Source: Nymphalis io
Lineage: Eukaryota > Arthropoda > Insecta > Lepidoptera > Nymphalidae
Direction of reading: 5' to 3'
NCBI RefSeq assembly: GCF_905147045.1
Contig: NC_065888.1
Span: 9,615,001-9,679,000, forward strand
Length of the DNA: 64,000 bases
Below, in pieces: positions 35,660 to 49,200 of the stretch. A program made the translations under genes and the position numbers. The notes under the pieces were generated by a model that had not been told where the DNA came from, searched no databases, and saw nothing but the letters and a program-made list of their open reading frames with translations. Each line of letters opens with the position of its first letter. The first letter of the stretch is position 1.

Positions 35660-37258
35660 GTTCTATATATTATTAAATGGTGCCTTCTCTTCTGTATGGC
35701 GTAAAGCTCTTGTGATTCTTATCCCCAAAGTTTACAATCCTTTGCTTCCTTCTCATTTTAGACCTATTTCTGTTCTTCCATTTCTTTCAAAGGTATAAGA
35801 GCGTGTTGTGCATTCTCAATTAAACCAATTCCTCACTATTAATAAAATCCTGTGCCCTTTTCAATCTGGGCTTAGATTAGGCCATAGTACAGTTACAGCT
35901 CTTGTTAAGGTATGTGACGACATTTGCCATGATATTGATAACAAATCCGTAACTATAAAAGATCTCCTTGACTTTTCAAATGCCTTTAATCTTTAAACAT
36001 AGATTCTACTGCTATTGAATGGTTTCGCTGTTATCTGTTTAAATGAAAGCAATTCATAATGTAAATATTCATCCAATCGAGATATTCCTTCCGGTGTCTG
36101 GTAAGGTGGTGTACTCTCTCTTCTCCTCTTTTAAATATTCATTAATACTCTCTTCACTTATTTCTTCCTCTTACCATCTATATGCTGATGATCTACAAAT
36201 TTACGTTACCGCTCTTTTAGACGGTATCGATAAGGCTGTTACAACTTTGAATCATGATTTGGCAAAAATATCTGATTAGTGTAAATCTTACGGTCTCCAA
36301 GTGAATCCGAGAAAGTCGCAGGTGGCTATTTTTGGCAGTCTTAACCTTTTGCCGAGGTTCCAAGTTAAATATCTACCTCCAATCTTATTTGAGGGCCAAA
36401 TATTACATATGAAAGAGACTGTTAGAAATCTTGGACTACATCTTGATGCTTCTTTTTCCTAGGTACCTCAGGTTGCAGAAATGAATCGTAAGATTTTCGC
36501 TATCATTGGATTTTAAAACCTATTTTTAATACCTATTGCCTATCAAGGCTAAGATCAGCTGAGCTAATTCTTTCCTCTTACCAATATTGGATTATGCTGA
36601 TGTTTGCTACATGGATTTAACTGAAGACCTCCTAAATAAATTAGAATGAGAAGAAAAATATAGCTATAAGATTTATCTTTGGTCTGCGAAAGTTTGATCA
36701 TATTTCTCAGTATCGGTCTTAGAGTGGCTGCCAATCAGACTTCGAAGAAATCTGCACGCCTTATCTCTTTTCTACTTTATTCTTTATATTGACCACACAC
36801 CATCTTACCTTAAAGAACGCTTCAAATTTATTGGATGTGACAGCACACACAACCTGCGTTCTTCGGAGGATAATAAGCTAACTACTTCCTGCAGCCGGAC
36901 ACAAACCTACAGTAACTCTTTTACTGCAAAAGCCATCAGCCATTTTAATGCACTCACTCATCCACAGATATTCGGCAGTCGAATTCATTGAGCATTTTTA
37001 AATATCGCTTCGCGAAAAGCTATTGTTTGTCTATATCAAAATAATTTTATATGTATGTATTATTATATGTGTTTAGTGAGATGTAAATGCACTTAACTGT
37101 TCTCTTACAAAAATTCTTTCACCAAAAGTTGCCTGTGAGAGATCGCTAGATAAGTGAGAAGACCGCCTTTGCGCACCATTTTTATTTCTTTGATTTTTTC
37201 CTATTTCTCTTATCTTATTTATATGTTGTGCAAGAAGTATTAAATAAATAAATAAAAA
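35660..37258 (+). mobile_element. Decayed Jockey-like LINE copy
   Basis: RT-like stretches appear in order but are broken by stops and deletions: SVWRKALVILIPK (about 35690), HFRPISVLPFLSK, FQSGLRLGHSTVTALVKV, LLDFSNAF (about 35970), YADDLQIYVTALLDG (about 36180) and VPQVAEMNRKIF (about 36460). Sequence between the DFSNAF and YADD blocks is partly missing. A tail of AAAT repeats ends at about 37258. The copy is too damaged to be functional. Confidence 0.8.
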
Positions 37259-37699
37259 TTATAACATTAAAATAATGTTGTTTAACTTGTTAAGATTCTC
37301 ATTGTCAAATGAAATATGACCAACCGTTTCTCTATAAAAAGAAAATTTATATTTTATAAAAATGAATGTATGAGTTCTGCATGCGTATGTTTATATACTT
37401 TACAACATGTACATAGTCGCTGCATTATTCTAATAATTAATACACAAAAACGGTTCAAATAGATCTCCTTACACTTATGTTTGTGCGGTAAAATATTGAA
37501 AGATAAAAAGTACCACTATTAATAATTGGTAAAATGAAAGTACTTGATCTCAATAACACGTAATCAATGCTTGTAAAAAAATTCAAAGAAAATCAATTTC
37601 CCGCCATGGAGAGTATCTGTCAATGTTCTTGTTGCCAGATAAAAAACATTATTGCTTAATATAAAAAATGACAGCTACTTTTCAGTAATATTTAATAAT

Positions 37700-38350
37700 A
37701 ATTCATACATCTAATATATTACATTCTGATTGAGTCTTGCACAAAATAGACAAAAATCTAGTGTTAAGCTTAAGTGTAGTGTTAACAATGAATGACATGC
37801 TAGATTTAACGTTTTTATATAAAGCTCTAAATAGTTTATATGATAATTCTTTTCTAGTTTCTAGAATAAATTTAAATGTTCCTGCTAGATACCCACGAAA
37901 ACCGATAGCGTCATTAGTAAGACCTTTTCGTAAAACCGTTTTAGGAAGTAACTCACCTGTGGTACGTTTTTGTAAAATCTTAAACGAGCACAGTGCCTCC
38001 CTAGACCCATTTGGTGACTCTTTATCTAAGTTCCGTAAGAAAATGTCAGAATTATTAGCCATTTGATTGTTATTGTTTCGTTATCTATTTTTTTTAACTC
38101 TTTTTTTTTGCTTATGGTTTTTTATTAAGTATATTTTTTTTGTAACTTTTCAATTAGCATAATATGTTTAAACTTGTAAATGTACATATTTTTATCGTGT
38201 AAGCTCCTTTTATATCCACTATCATTGCATGAGTTATTCTCCTTTATAGGTAATGCATTTAGTTTTAAGCTATATGTTGTTATTGTTACTAATATTGTGT
38301 TGATGTACTTTCTCCTGGAGGATCTTAATAAATAAATAAATAAATAAACA
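37700..38350 (+). mobile_element. 3' fragment of a non-LTR retrotransposon
   Basis: An open frame at 37737-38066 (about 109 codons) resembles the C-terminal part of Jockey/CR1-type ORF2, a region downstream of the RT with the pattern LTFLYKALNSLYDNS, RNP-like basic patches and a final SKFRKKMSELL. It is followed by AT-rich sequence and a terminal TAAA microsatellite (38325-38350). The 5' part of the element is absent. The assignment rests on overall pattern and the tail. Confidence 0.6.
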
Positions 38351-40059
38351 AAAAAGAAAAAATTAAAATTTGTATAGATTCGGTATACTATAATAAATCA
38401 AAAATCCCTCCTACGTCTGCTAAAAAGAATATTTAAGGTTAAAAGTATAGCTTATTTTACGTGTTTCTCTTAAACAGTAAGTGTTATTATAAAAATAGGT
38501 TACACAAGAACTGTAGTTCACGCAATTATCAACAAATATTGTTCATATAAGTTTTCTCCTAAGAATATTCCATTCCTATATTATTAACATTTGAAATATC
38601 GAAAATAATAATTTGCTCACCTACATCCGATGACATATTGACATTTGCCTGCGGGAGGGATGGTCAGTGAAGAAAATAAAATATTTGTTTATTTAAAGGC
38701 ATATTACCAGAATTCAAAACTAACTGAGTTTTTTCTTTATCTTCTTCGCCACTAGCATCACTTTCATCTTCATCACGTACCACGCAATTTGTAGGTCAGT
38801 GTGACAATTTAATAAAAAAACCAACAGTTATAAAGCTATTCACGGAAAATTAGCTTGATAATAATAAATAGTAAAAATGGACTAGGAATCCTGGATTAAT
38901 AGGTGTTCCTTTTACGTAAAAGTTAACGTTAAGATGCGTAATAAAAAAATATATAAATTGCCTAATTTTATTTAATTGTATTATTTGTAACCTTTCTTAT
39001 CTCTAGTCTTATATACATTATAACAACCTAAATTAATTGTTTTTAAAGGATCAATGGTCATGCGTTTTAAGTATAATTACAGTCCGAAAATAATATTTTG
39101 ATGGGTAGACAAAAACGAAATTAATATCGGCATCGTGTTAAGTGTAAAAAATTTGATAGCCGCTGCAACAGATTGATACTATATTATCTGATAATTCTAA
39201 ATTCTCATCCATAATAACGAATAGACTATATGTGTTTTTCGGGTATTTGCTTACCTACGAAATAAGGCTGAAGCATCAAAATTGTTACATCAGATGAATA
39301 AAGGGGATTATGGCCAATAAGACGTGGATGAATACTTCGACATACGACAATTTGATTTAATAATTCCTTGGATCTCTTTCGCTACCTTGAAATCATTACT
39401 ATTAAATTATCTATATTTTGACTGAAGGCATTCAATATTATTAACGATGATAAGCCAATCGGACAAGTTAAAGGCACAATTTTTTAATCTCAGCGATAAT
39501 TTCATGAACCTTACGAACTTATGGTCGAATTCGTATGCTAAATTAATAAAGTCCAAGTTGAATATCATGATAGGTAGGTAGATATAAAGTAACAAAGGAA
39601 TATAATTAAAAATACTTAACAAATATGATTCACTAATGATCCAACATCGATCCAGAAAAAGTTACTATGAATTAACTTATGCAGAGACGTTATTTTTGAC
39701 AGATTACGTCTACCTGACGATCCAGACTCCGGTTGCGATTCGAATTTGTTAGTAGAATTAAGCCCTGAGTAATGTTAGCGTTTAGTTTTTGCAAATGCGA
39801 AACATCTATGTAAAACCTGCGCTGTGATATAGATATCTAAATATTATAAACATATTTTGCATTTTAGTTTTAGTATATCAGAAAAAAGTAGTTTATTGGA
39901 TTGCTTATTAATATAATATGCTTATTATTCAATATAATAATATACACTATAAAGACTATTTATTTTTAGTAAGTGTATATATTTGAATATATTATACAAA
40001 ATATATAATATTTGTATTTAATATTCGACCTTAGCATATGACCTCAAGGTTAAATGGTC
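38351..40059. other. Intergenic DNA upstream of NAPRT
   Basis: AT-rich; no gene, RNA or complete mobile element was recognised. Confidence 0.45.
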
Positions 40060-40254
40060 AATAAAAAATTGAATGCGCATGCGTAGGTTTAGGTAATAAG
40101 TTTTCCGTCAAACAGTGTTTCATGTTTGGCGCGCTGATAAGTTGAGGTTCTTTGATCACAATGAAATTATTTCTCTCATTAGTCGCCCGTCAGTTATCAA
40201 ACATTGTTTACGTTAACTATTACCACTCCCGTAACTTTTTTAATAATATCGGAA
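40060..40254 (+). promoter_or_regulatory. Probable NAPRT promoter with NRF1-like and E2F-like sites
   Basis: The 195 bp before the NAPRT start codon contain TGCGCATGCGT at 40074-40084, one base from the NRF1/Ewg consensus, and TTTGGCGC at 40125-40132, an E2F-type core. No TATA box stands out. This fits a TATA-less housekeeping promoter, but the motifs are short and the transcription start is not known. Confidence 0.4.
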
Positions 40255-43200
40255 ATGTCTAGTGATAAAAAAAATAATATTAGAGAGATGGCTCGCCAAA
40301 ATGGTATTGTTCAACCCTTATTAACTGGTAAGTAAAATCTAAAATATTTTGGAGCGAATTTCAAAATGACTATTGTTAGATTGTTTCGTGATTACACCTT
40401 ATTAGATATTTTGATAGATGATATCTGCTAACCTAATCTTAAAAACAAAAAAGATAAAAATGTAATTATATTCTCATAAATTTATTGTAATAAATTAAAG
40501 ATATACCAAAAAAAATGCTTAAGTAAACAACTGATGTATTAGATGAATTAGATTTATTTACATTCTTATTTATTTTATTACATTATTATGTACTTATTTA
40601 GGTCTAAGTAGTTTGATTTGAATAATGTAGTCAGAGTATACATATTTCAATATTTGCAGATTTATACCAAATAACCATGGCCTATGCCTATTGGAAGTCA
40701 GGGAAAGTTAATGACACAGCTGTTTTTGATTTGTTTTTCCGTACAAATCCATTCCAAGGAGAATTTACAATTTTTGCTGGACTCGAAGAGTGTCTTAAAT
40801 TCTTAGAAAACTTTCATTACTCGGACAGTGGTATGTTATAGTCAACTTTTACATGTAAGCTGTTTACAATTTGCTTATAAGTTCTATTATATTTTCAGAC
40901 ATAGAATATTTGAAGCAAACATTACCTCCAACTATAGAAAATGAGTTTTATGACTATCTTAAGGATTTAACTTGCAAGGACATTAAATTAAGTGCTATTG
41001 AAGAAGGGTCCGTTGTTTTTCCAAGGTAATTTGTAGTAAACAGTTAGTAAAAATATAAGGGCTGCTTATATGTAAATAGTACTTAATCAATATGTAATTT
41101 GATACTCGGTATTGTTACCCGACACTTAATTGCCTTAAGACAAGCAACTCAAATATTATACTACATTACATATTTTTTTATATTTTATGCATTTAATAAG
41201 AATATAGAGCTGTCACTCTTTACAGTGCCCCTTTTTTATAGTATTAAATGACAAATTAAATTATATTTGGAATAATACATTAAATATCTTTTAGATATAA
41301 TATTAATAATTGTAATTAAATTATATAGATTCAGTTAAATATCTATTTATGACATTTCAATTTAATTGAAACATATATATCGAAATATCTAAAACTATGA
41401 TATTAATCTCCCCATTCTTAGAAAGAATTAAAATTAATCCTTGTAAATATTAATCTAACCTAACATAATATTTGTAAATTGATAATTGAAGATGATTATC
41501 ATCCAATAAATTTGTGTAGAAACCAAATATATAAATAATTATACCAAAAGATGTTCACCAGTGAAAATATAAACAGCCATTTACTCACTTCTATGTATAA
41601 AAACAAATAAGTAAATAGTTCATCATGCATCAAGAGATGAATGTTACAAATATAATGCAATTACATTAAAATCCATAAGAAACGAAACAAAAGGAAATAA
41701 AAAATATAGAGTGATTGTATAAATTTAGGTCTAACAAAAATAGACATATTCCTTGCCAGATAATTACAGATCTATAATTAAGCATCCATAATGAAAACTA
41801 CGCCCAATTGTAATTGATATGTCGCCACAAGTTGACATAGTTCCTATTTAAATGACAATTTATTAGGTTCAATGCAACTACCTATGTCTACACCACGCCA
41901 TACCTACCATAACCTCACTCGTAATAGTTTAATTTATTATTTTTTTGTAATTAAAGTGATATAAAAAAACAATATAATTTCAATAGTACTTCATTATTTT
42001 TGATTTATTTAAGTATTATTATTTTGTAAACTACATCGTTGTTTCATATTGACTTAATATTCGTGACAATAAATGTTTTTAACTATAGTTATTATATATA
42101 TTTTTAAACAAACACTTATTTAAAATAATTAATTATACTTTTCATGTACCACGTTAAAATATATATTATTTGTTCATATTATTTGGTCTTAATTACAATT
42201 TTTATTTCAGAGTTCCTCTTTTGAGAGTGGAAGGCCCTCTCATAATTGCGCAATTACTGGAGACAACGTTATTGACTCTAGTTAATTTCGCAAGGTAAGC
42301 TACTTTGTAGAACCGCGTTAATTTTACATATTTGCGTACATACGTACTGTCTTATAGTAATTATGATTTTAAAGATAATTCATTAATAACGTAAAACGTT
42401 TTTAAATATAATTATGTAAAATTAACTGATAATCGTAATTATGTTGCGAACTTGATTGATAGACTTCCAAAATAGTTTAAATGTTAAGTAGGTATATAAT
42501 TTTATTTTTAAGTTTTTCCTAAGTTTTAGACGTGTTTCAGAAAATTTTAGAGAATTACCTAAATAAACAGGCTTACAAAATATTTATTATCTTAAAGCAA
42601 AAAAAAAGAAAATTGTATGAAATAAGAAAACAAACACATTGTCGTTAAAAATACGATCAGGACATAACTAGGGATTGGATTACTATAACACAAGCTATTT
42701 GCAGTCAGGTTTAGTTTAATTTATAATAACTTTTTTAAACATACAGAATACTGGTATTGTATAATCTGCCCTTATTTTGTAACGATATTCATATGATTTC
42801 CTTCACTTTTAATTCAGATTTAAAACCTACAAAGTCCTGAGATTTTTTATATATTTTCGAGATGTTGGTCGATCCAGAATACATAAAAATATCAATTGCA
42901 TCATAACTGTGTACATTGTGTCGTTAATAAAATCATAAATTAAAATTCCAAGTCCTGTAGAAAGGCATACACGAGAGCGGATGCACAGCGCATTGTACAG
43001 ATTGGTCATGACCTTGTTTCGCATCCTAGGGGCTCCCGTAGCTTCTGGCGTCTGACCAAGTCTGTGCAAAACAACTTCTGCCAACCTTCGCTGCCACCGC
43101 TCAGAAATCCGGATGGATCGCTAGCTCACAGTCCGCAAGAGCAAGCTGATCTCCTGGCTAAACTCTTTGCCGACAATTCCGTCATCGATGATTGTAGTGC

Positions 43201-46200
43201 ACTGCCACCTACAATACCTGCATGTGGCCATACGATACCTGACATTAAAATCAGGCAACGTGATGTGCGTGCGGAGCTGCAATCACTTGATGTACGGAAA
43301 GCTAGCGGTCCCGATGGAATACCAGCCATAGTGCTGAAGAAGTGCGCAGCGGAGCTGTCTCCTGTGTTAACGCGCCTGTTCCAACTTTCTCTCTCTTCGG
43401 GAAGTGTGCCGGAGGCTTGGAGAAGAGCTAATGTGCAAGCGGTTCCCAAAAAAGGGGATCGGTCTGACCCGGCAAATTATCGGCCAATAGCTATCACCTC
43501 AGTACTTTGTAAGGTGATGGAACGGATTTTAAACAACCAACTGATCCATTACCTAGAAGATCACTGTCTAATTAATGATCGTCAGTACGGTTTTCGACCA
43601 AAACGGTCCACAGGTGATCTTCTAGCGTACGTAACACACCTCTGGGGTGAAGCTATCGACAAGCATGGAGAATCGTTGGCTGTCAGCCTCGATATCTCCA
43701 AGGCTTTCGACAGGGTCTGGCACAGAAGTCTTCTCTCCAAGCTACCGGCATATGGTCTGCCTGCTCAGCTATGCACCTGGATTGCCAGCTTCCTACACAA
43801 GCGTAGCCTTCGTGTTTTAGTAGATGGTTGCGCTTCACAATTCTATGTAGTGAATGCTGGGGTCCCCCAGGGATCTGTGCTATCTCCCACACTCTTTCTT
43901 TTGCATATCAATGATATGCTCTCCCTTGGGAACATACATTGCTATGCAGATGATAGTACAGTGCATGGTGGATACCACGGACGCGCAGTGGCTGGGCGGG
44001 CGGAAACTGAGGAGAGGCGGGAGAATCTTGTCATTGAACTCGATAGGACGTTAGATCTCATCGCCAAATGGGGCTCTGATAATCTTGTTGAGTTTAATGC
44101 CAAGAAAACACAGGTATGCGCTCTCACGGCGAAAAAGTCAACATTTTCCCCTCTTCCCTCCCTCTGTGGTACTCCGCTGGTGATGCAAAGCAAAATCGCC
44201 ATGCTGGGGATTGACGTTCGCTGCGACCTTAGTCCAAGGGATTACATCGAGGCTGTTATAAAAACAGCTTCACGGAAACTCGGAGTTCTGAACAAGGTGC
44301 GGCGCTTTTTCACGCCACAACAACTGTGCCTGCTGTACAAAACACAGGTACGGTCTTGCGTGGAATATTGCTCGCACCTTTGGGATGGCTCCGCTAAGTA
44401 CCTACTTGAGGCCTTGGACCGGTTGCAGCGACGTGCCGTACGCATTATTGGCGACGTAAAGGTCACAAACACCCTTGAACCTTTACAATTGCGTCGTGAG
44501 ATAGCAGCACTGAGCGCTTTCTATCGACTGTATCACGGCGAGTGCTCTGAGGAATTATTCTCTCTAATTCCTGCTTCCCCCTTCCTTCTTAAGTCCACGC
44601 GGGCTGGTTCTCGATGTCACCGCCTAACTGTGACATCAATTCCATCGCGAACAAAGAAATTTGGCAACTCCTTTCTTTGTCGCACTTCCAAAAAATGGAA
44701 TTCCTTACCAGCTCACGTATTCCCCTCCTCTTACAACCTGGGTTCCTTCAAACGAGGCGTGAAGAGGCATCTTGCGGGCCGGCAAGGCGAAGGCGGCTAG
44801 TGCAGAACGTTTTTCCCGTCTGTACTGGCCGTCGTCGCGTTTGGACTCTACTACCACTTACCATCAGGTGGAGTAGAGTCATTTGCCCTCCCGGCGATAT
44901 AAAAAAAAAAAAAAAAAATGACGGTAAAACTTACAGGTGTCGCCATCAGGGCTACCCATCTATAAAATCAATAAAACAGAACACGATACTCGAAAATAAT
45001 AATACATCCTAATTAGCCATGTCTTCCAGACAATCTCTTTAGGCATCTCTTTCAGACAAATCTTTGCAATTACGGTTTACCATTTAAAACATATCATTTG
45101 ATGTTTTCCCCCTTGACATTGAAGTATAATGAGTTTAAGTTGTTATTTGTTTATTAAATGTTACTTGGTGGTAACTTGTGGTTAGTTCTGTTCAAGCCCG
45201 TCTAGGTGCCACCAATTCATCATTTATTCTTCCGATAAACAACACTGCTTAATATTGGTTGTGGTTCGGTTTGAGTAACCCAATTAACCCTTTAACCGCC
45301 CGACTTCATATCTGTTGGCGTGCCCCCAGCGCCCGGCACAGTGAATCGAAAAATAAATACCTACAAAAAAGAGGGATGTGCAATACTTAACTTTTAGATG
45401 TCGATATTTCGTTTTAACCTTTTAACCGCCCGACTTAGCTTGGTGGAGATATAGATACCTACTTGAGTATTACTTACCTTACGAAATCATTCGGCATTTT
45501 TCGTAAACCAGGAAAACAAAAAGTGTTTGAAAATTTGAACGATTTATTAATTCGTACTTAGGCTATTCAAAATAAAATCAGGCCAGAGAAGAAAAACGAT
45601 TGATTTCTCAAAAGTAAGTAGGTACAGGTAATGAGTTCTTATGTGTATTGATTTATACCTACTCCCAAGTTTTAGTGCGAGTTTTTATACGTAGTCGATC
45701 GTGTCTACGTTAACTTCGATTTGTACTGAAACTTAAGTAACGCCTGGTGATGGCATAAGATACAGTATGCCGTTCCCAAGGTCATTGGCGCATTGGCGAT
45801 GCATCGGAGAAGCAATGCAAGATTAACTACTCCTTACATCACGATGTAAGGATTGGTTAATATTTCTTTCTGCTCCAATGCCTGTGGGTACTAACCACCT
45901 ATCATGTACCAGTCCGATTACTTATTATAAAAAAAAAAAACACAAAATATATATTTAACGGGTACATACTATGGTATGGTTTTTAATGTAGACGATATCA
46001 TTTCCGTCCTCGATCGGTTCACGAAATGATGAAATTAACGCATTAACTCTAAAACTACCTATTTCATTGTTCAAAGTGTAAACGGCAATTTTAATTTGAT
46101 TAAAAGTTAAAAATTAATATGTCATTGTTAAGATTTAATACCGCGTGACAGATAAACTGAAGGTTTCGTTTAATTTTTTTTTTTAAACGTAAACTGTCGT

Positions 46201-49200
46201 TCTATTCAAGAAACAATTGTGCTACATTAACTTTTCTGTAGACTTTTTCAAATTTATTTAAATTTAATTTTTCATATAAAGCATAAAGGGTTGATAAAAC
46301 AACCAAAAAAAAAATGCCTTTCACTGGTATATACCTACATATGTATGGCATCTTATATATTAAAGTTATTTTAAATTATACAAATGAATTAACTTATTAG
46401 TTTTTATTGATTAAATATCTGTTAATTAATTTAATAATGTTCGCAATGTTGATTTAACAAAAATAAACATCAATTGTGACATAACATCTCGACCTATTTT
46501 AACTTGTCACAGGTAAAAGAGATAAATTTAGCATCTTCTGACATTTAGTACGGACGCGAATGGATTGGAAACATTACCTAACGTTGTAATATACTTTCTT
46601 AGTTATTAGCAATTAGTACTAAGTATTAATTTTAAATCAGAATTATATCTATGCTTGTTATCTCTTTGCTGGGTCTCAAAATAACTTTAAAAATTTTATA
46701 TGAATTAATGAAAAAAAAAAAATCGTTTTAAATATTTTCATCTGCCTTTTGAAACTGAATTCGATTTTATTTGAATCCGTTTAACTATTTCGGTTTGATT
46801 ATATGACGAATACCCCGATTTTCAAATTTATTATGTTAGTCAGGAATGCACCTTGCATTTGATTCGCTCATGGTAATTATTTCGTACGCGTACCACAACA
46901 ATGTTACTGGTGGTAGAGCTTTGTGCAAGCTCGTCTGGGTAGGTACCACCCACTCATCAGATATTCTACCGCAAAACACCAATACTTCGTATTGTTGTGT
47001 CCCGGTTTGAAGGGTGAGTGAGCCAGTGTAATTACAGGCACAAGGGACATAACATCTTAGTTCCCAAGGTTGGTGGCGCATTGGTGATGTAAGCGATGTT
47101 TAACATTTCTTACAATCCCAATGTCTATGGGAGTTGGTGGCCACTTACCATTAGGTGGCCCATATGCTCGTCCGCCTTCCTATTCTATAAAAAAAATATC
47201 TAATGCTCAATTCAAATTATTTATTACTTTCTGCTCTGTCCCCGTCGGCCAGTGTGATGTTTAATAGATTATAGTTCTCAAGAACTTGACTATTAAATGC
47301 CAATTTCGGAACAATTTATTTTTGAAAGAATTTTCCAAATCCGAATAGAAATTATGTGATTAGCGCGATCAAACAAAATTAACTATTTTACATCAATTAG
47401 GGTCAAAACAAATCTGCGAATCGGCACGATGTGAATTCGCAGCACAGACATTTGCGACGCGAATTGTTGCGGCAAGGCGTCTCATATTTACATCACCTAA
47501 GAAACAATTCGCAAGTTCTTACGATGCCTTAGCTCATACATTATTATGTTGTTTCTTATTCAATATAAAAGCTTTTCGCTTACGTATTGATTGTCAACTT
47601 TCTTTCCAAATGCACACTTCAAACCTGAGAAGAACCTGCGAGACAAACTATATACATACATATTACGTTTGCATATTTTGTGATTAGTTTGTATGTACAT
47701 CATTGTATAAGTACAAGTATTATTAACAACTTCGCTATTTTCTTCTCATCACGACTTATTATGCTGATCAAGCTACTAGTACAGTGACATATATTACAAG
47801 ATGTGGATTGCAATCGTTGCAAACTAATATGTCAAAATGGCAGCTTAGATAGTTCAATAAACAAAATAACATTATTTTGAAGTTACATACATAATTGTAT
47901 GTACTTGTAAATAGTATAAAAGTCGAGTCGAGCTCTCCGTAGTTTGTTTTCTTTGAACGCTAATTAATTATTTTATTAAATTACAGCATATTGTTTACTT
48001 TCATATAAGTACAGTTAAGCTCTGTTTGTTTCGCTTAGCACTATCTACATTTATCAGTCAAGCTCGGCTACGCGATTTAATTATAGGAATACGTTGGTGA
48101 CGATACTGTATTGTTTAATATTACTCGTTTGTGTTTTTTTTTTTTATTTATATCCTGTAATGTAAAACATTAATACAGTTAGTATGCATAGTGCCAAATA
48201 TTGATGCATTAATTCGTTTCTATTAAAAAATGCTTACTCTAATTTATTAAGTCTCGTAAACGGCTCTAACGATTTGTATTTAGAAGAGTTTATAGCGAAT
48301 TTCTTCATAAAACGGAATTTTGTAGGAAATTCGAATAAAAAATATAACTGAATTATTATTATTAGAGTAGGTGCTGAAATATATATAATAAATATATATA
48401 ATTTATGGAATTAATTCTGTATTTTTAAAATAGTAGGTAGTTACTAAATTTGTTGATTATTCCGATCAATTTTTGTAACTAGTTTTTCACTTTATGTGAA
48501 TATTAAAGTATTCAAAATTACTTATGCAAATTTCATGCATTCAGTTCGATGAATAAAATGAAACATTTATACAACGGAACGATATCAGATATATTTTTGA
48601 CGGGTCGATTGGCGTGGTTGGTAGATACTTGCCTTTCACGGCGAAGGTTGTGGGTTCGATTCCCACCCAGGACAGACATTTGTGTGCATGAACATGTCTG
48701 TTTGTCCTGAGTCTGGGTGTAATTATCTATATAAGTATGTATTTACAATAGAAAAGTAGTATATCAGTTATCTGGTTTCCATAGTACAAGCTCTGCTTAG
48801 TTTGGGATCAAGTGGCCGTGTGTGAATAATGTCTCATGATATTATTTGTTTATATTCAACGCAAGTAAAGTAAAAAAAAATTAAGAATTTAAAAGGCTGT
48901 TCACTTTTATTCACATGTTCTCCACATAAATGATCTTGAAATATAATGTTTGATTGCGCCTTAATTCTTACAAATATTATAAATGCGAAAATGTGTTTGT
49001 TCACTTGTGTTAGCACTTTATTGATGGCCTGTATCGATCGGTTGGATATGACTTAAAATAAAATTACATCTGGCCATTAACTGTCATTATGGAAGAGGAC
49101 AACTGTCATGGTAGGAATTTTTTAAAGAAAATGAAGGATCTAAGAAATTAATTATTTTTGGAATAACATTATATTGACAACGGTGTCTTATTCCGGACCA

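Noticed and set aside
44614..45012. Second long frame overlapping the end of the LINE
   Set aside because: It is an out-of-frame shadow of the RT frame that runs through the A tail into flanking DNA.
48630..48680. tRNA-like sequence with a perfect B box
   Set aside because: It is the head of a SINE (family C): the same head and ~170-bp body recur at 50306-50560, and no complete cloverleaf follows.
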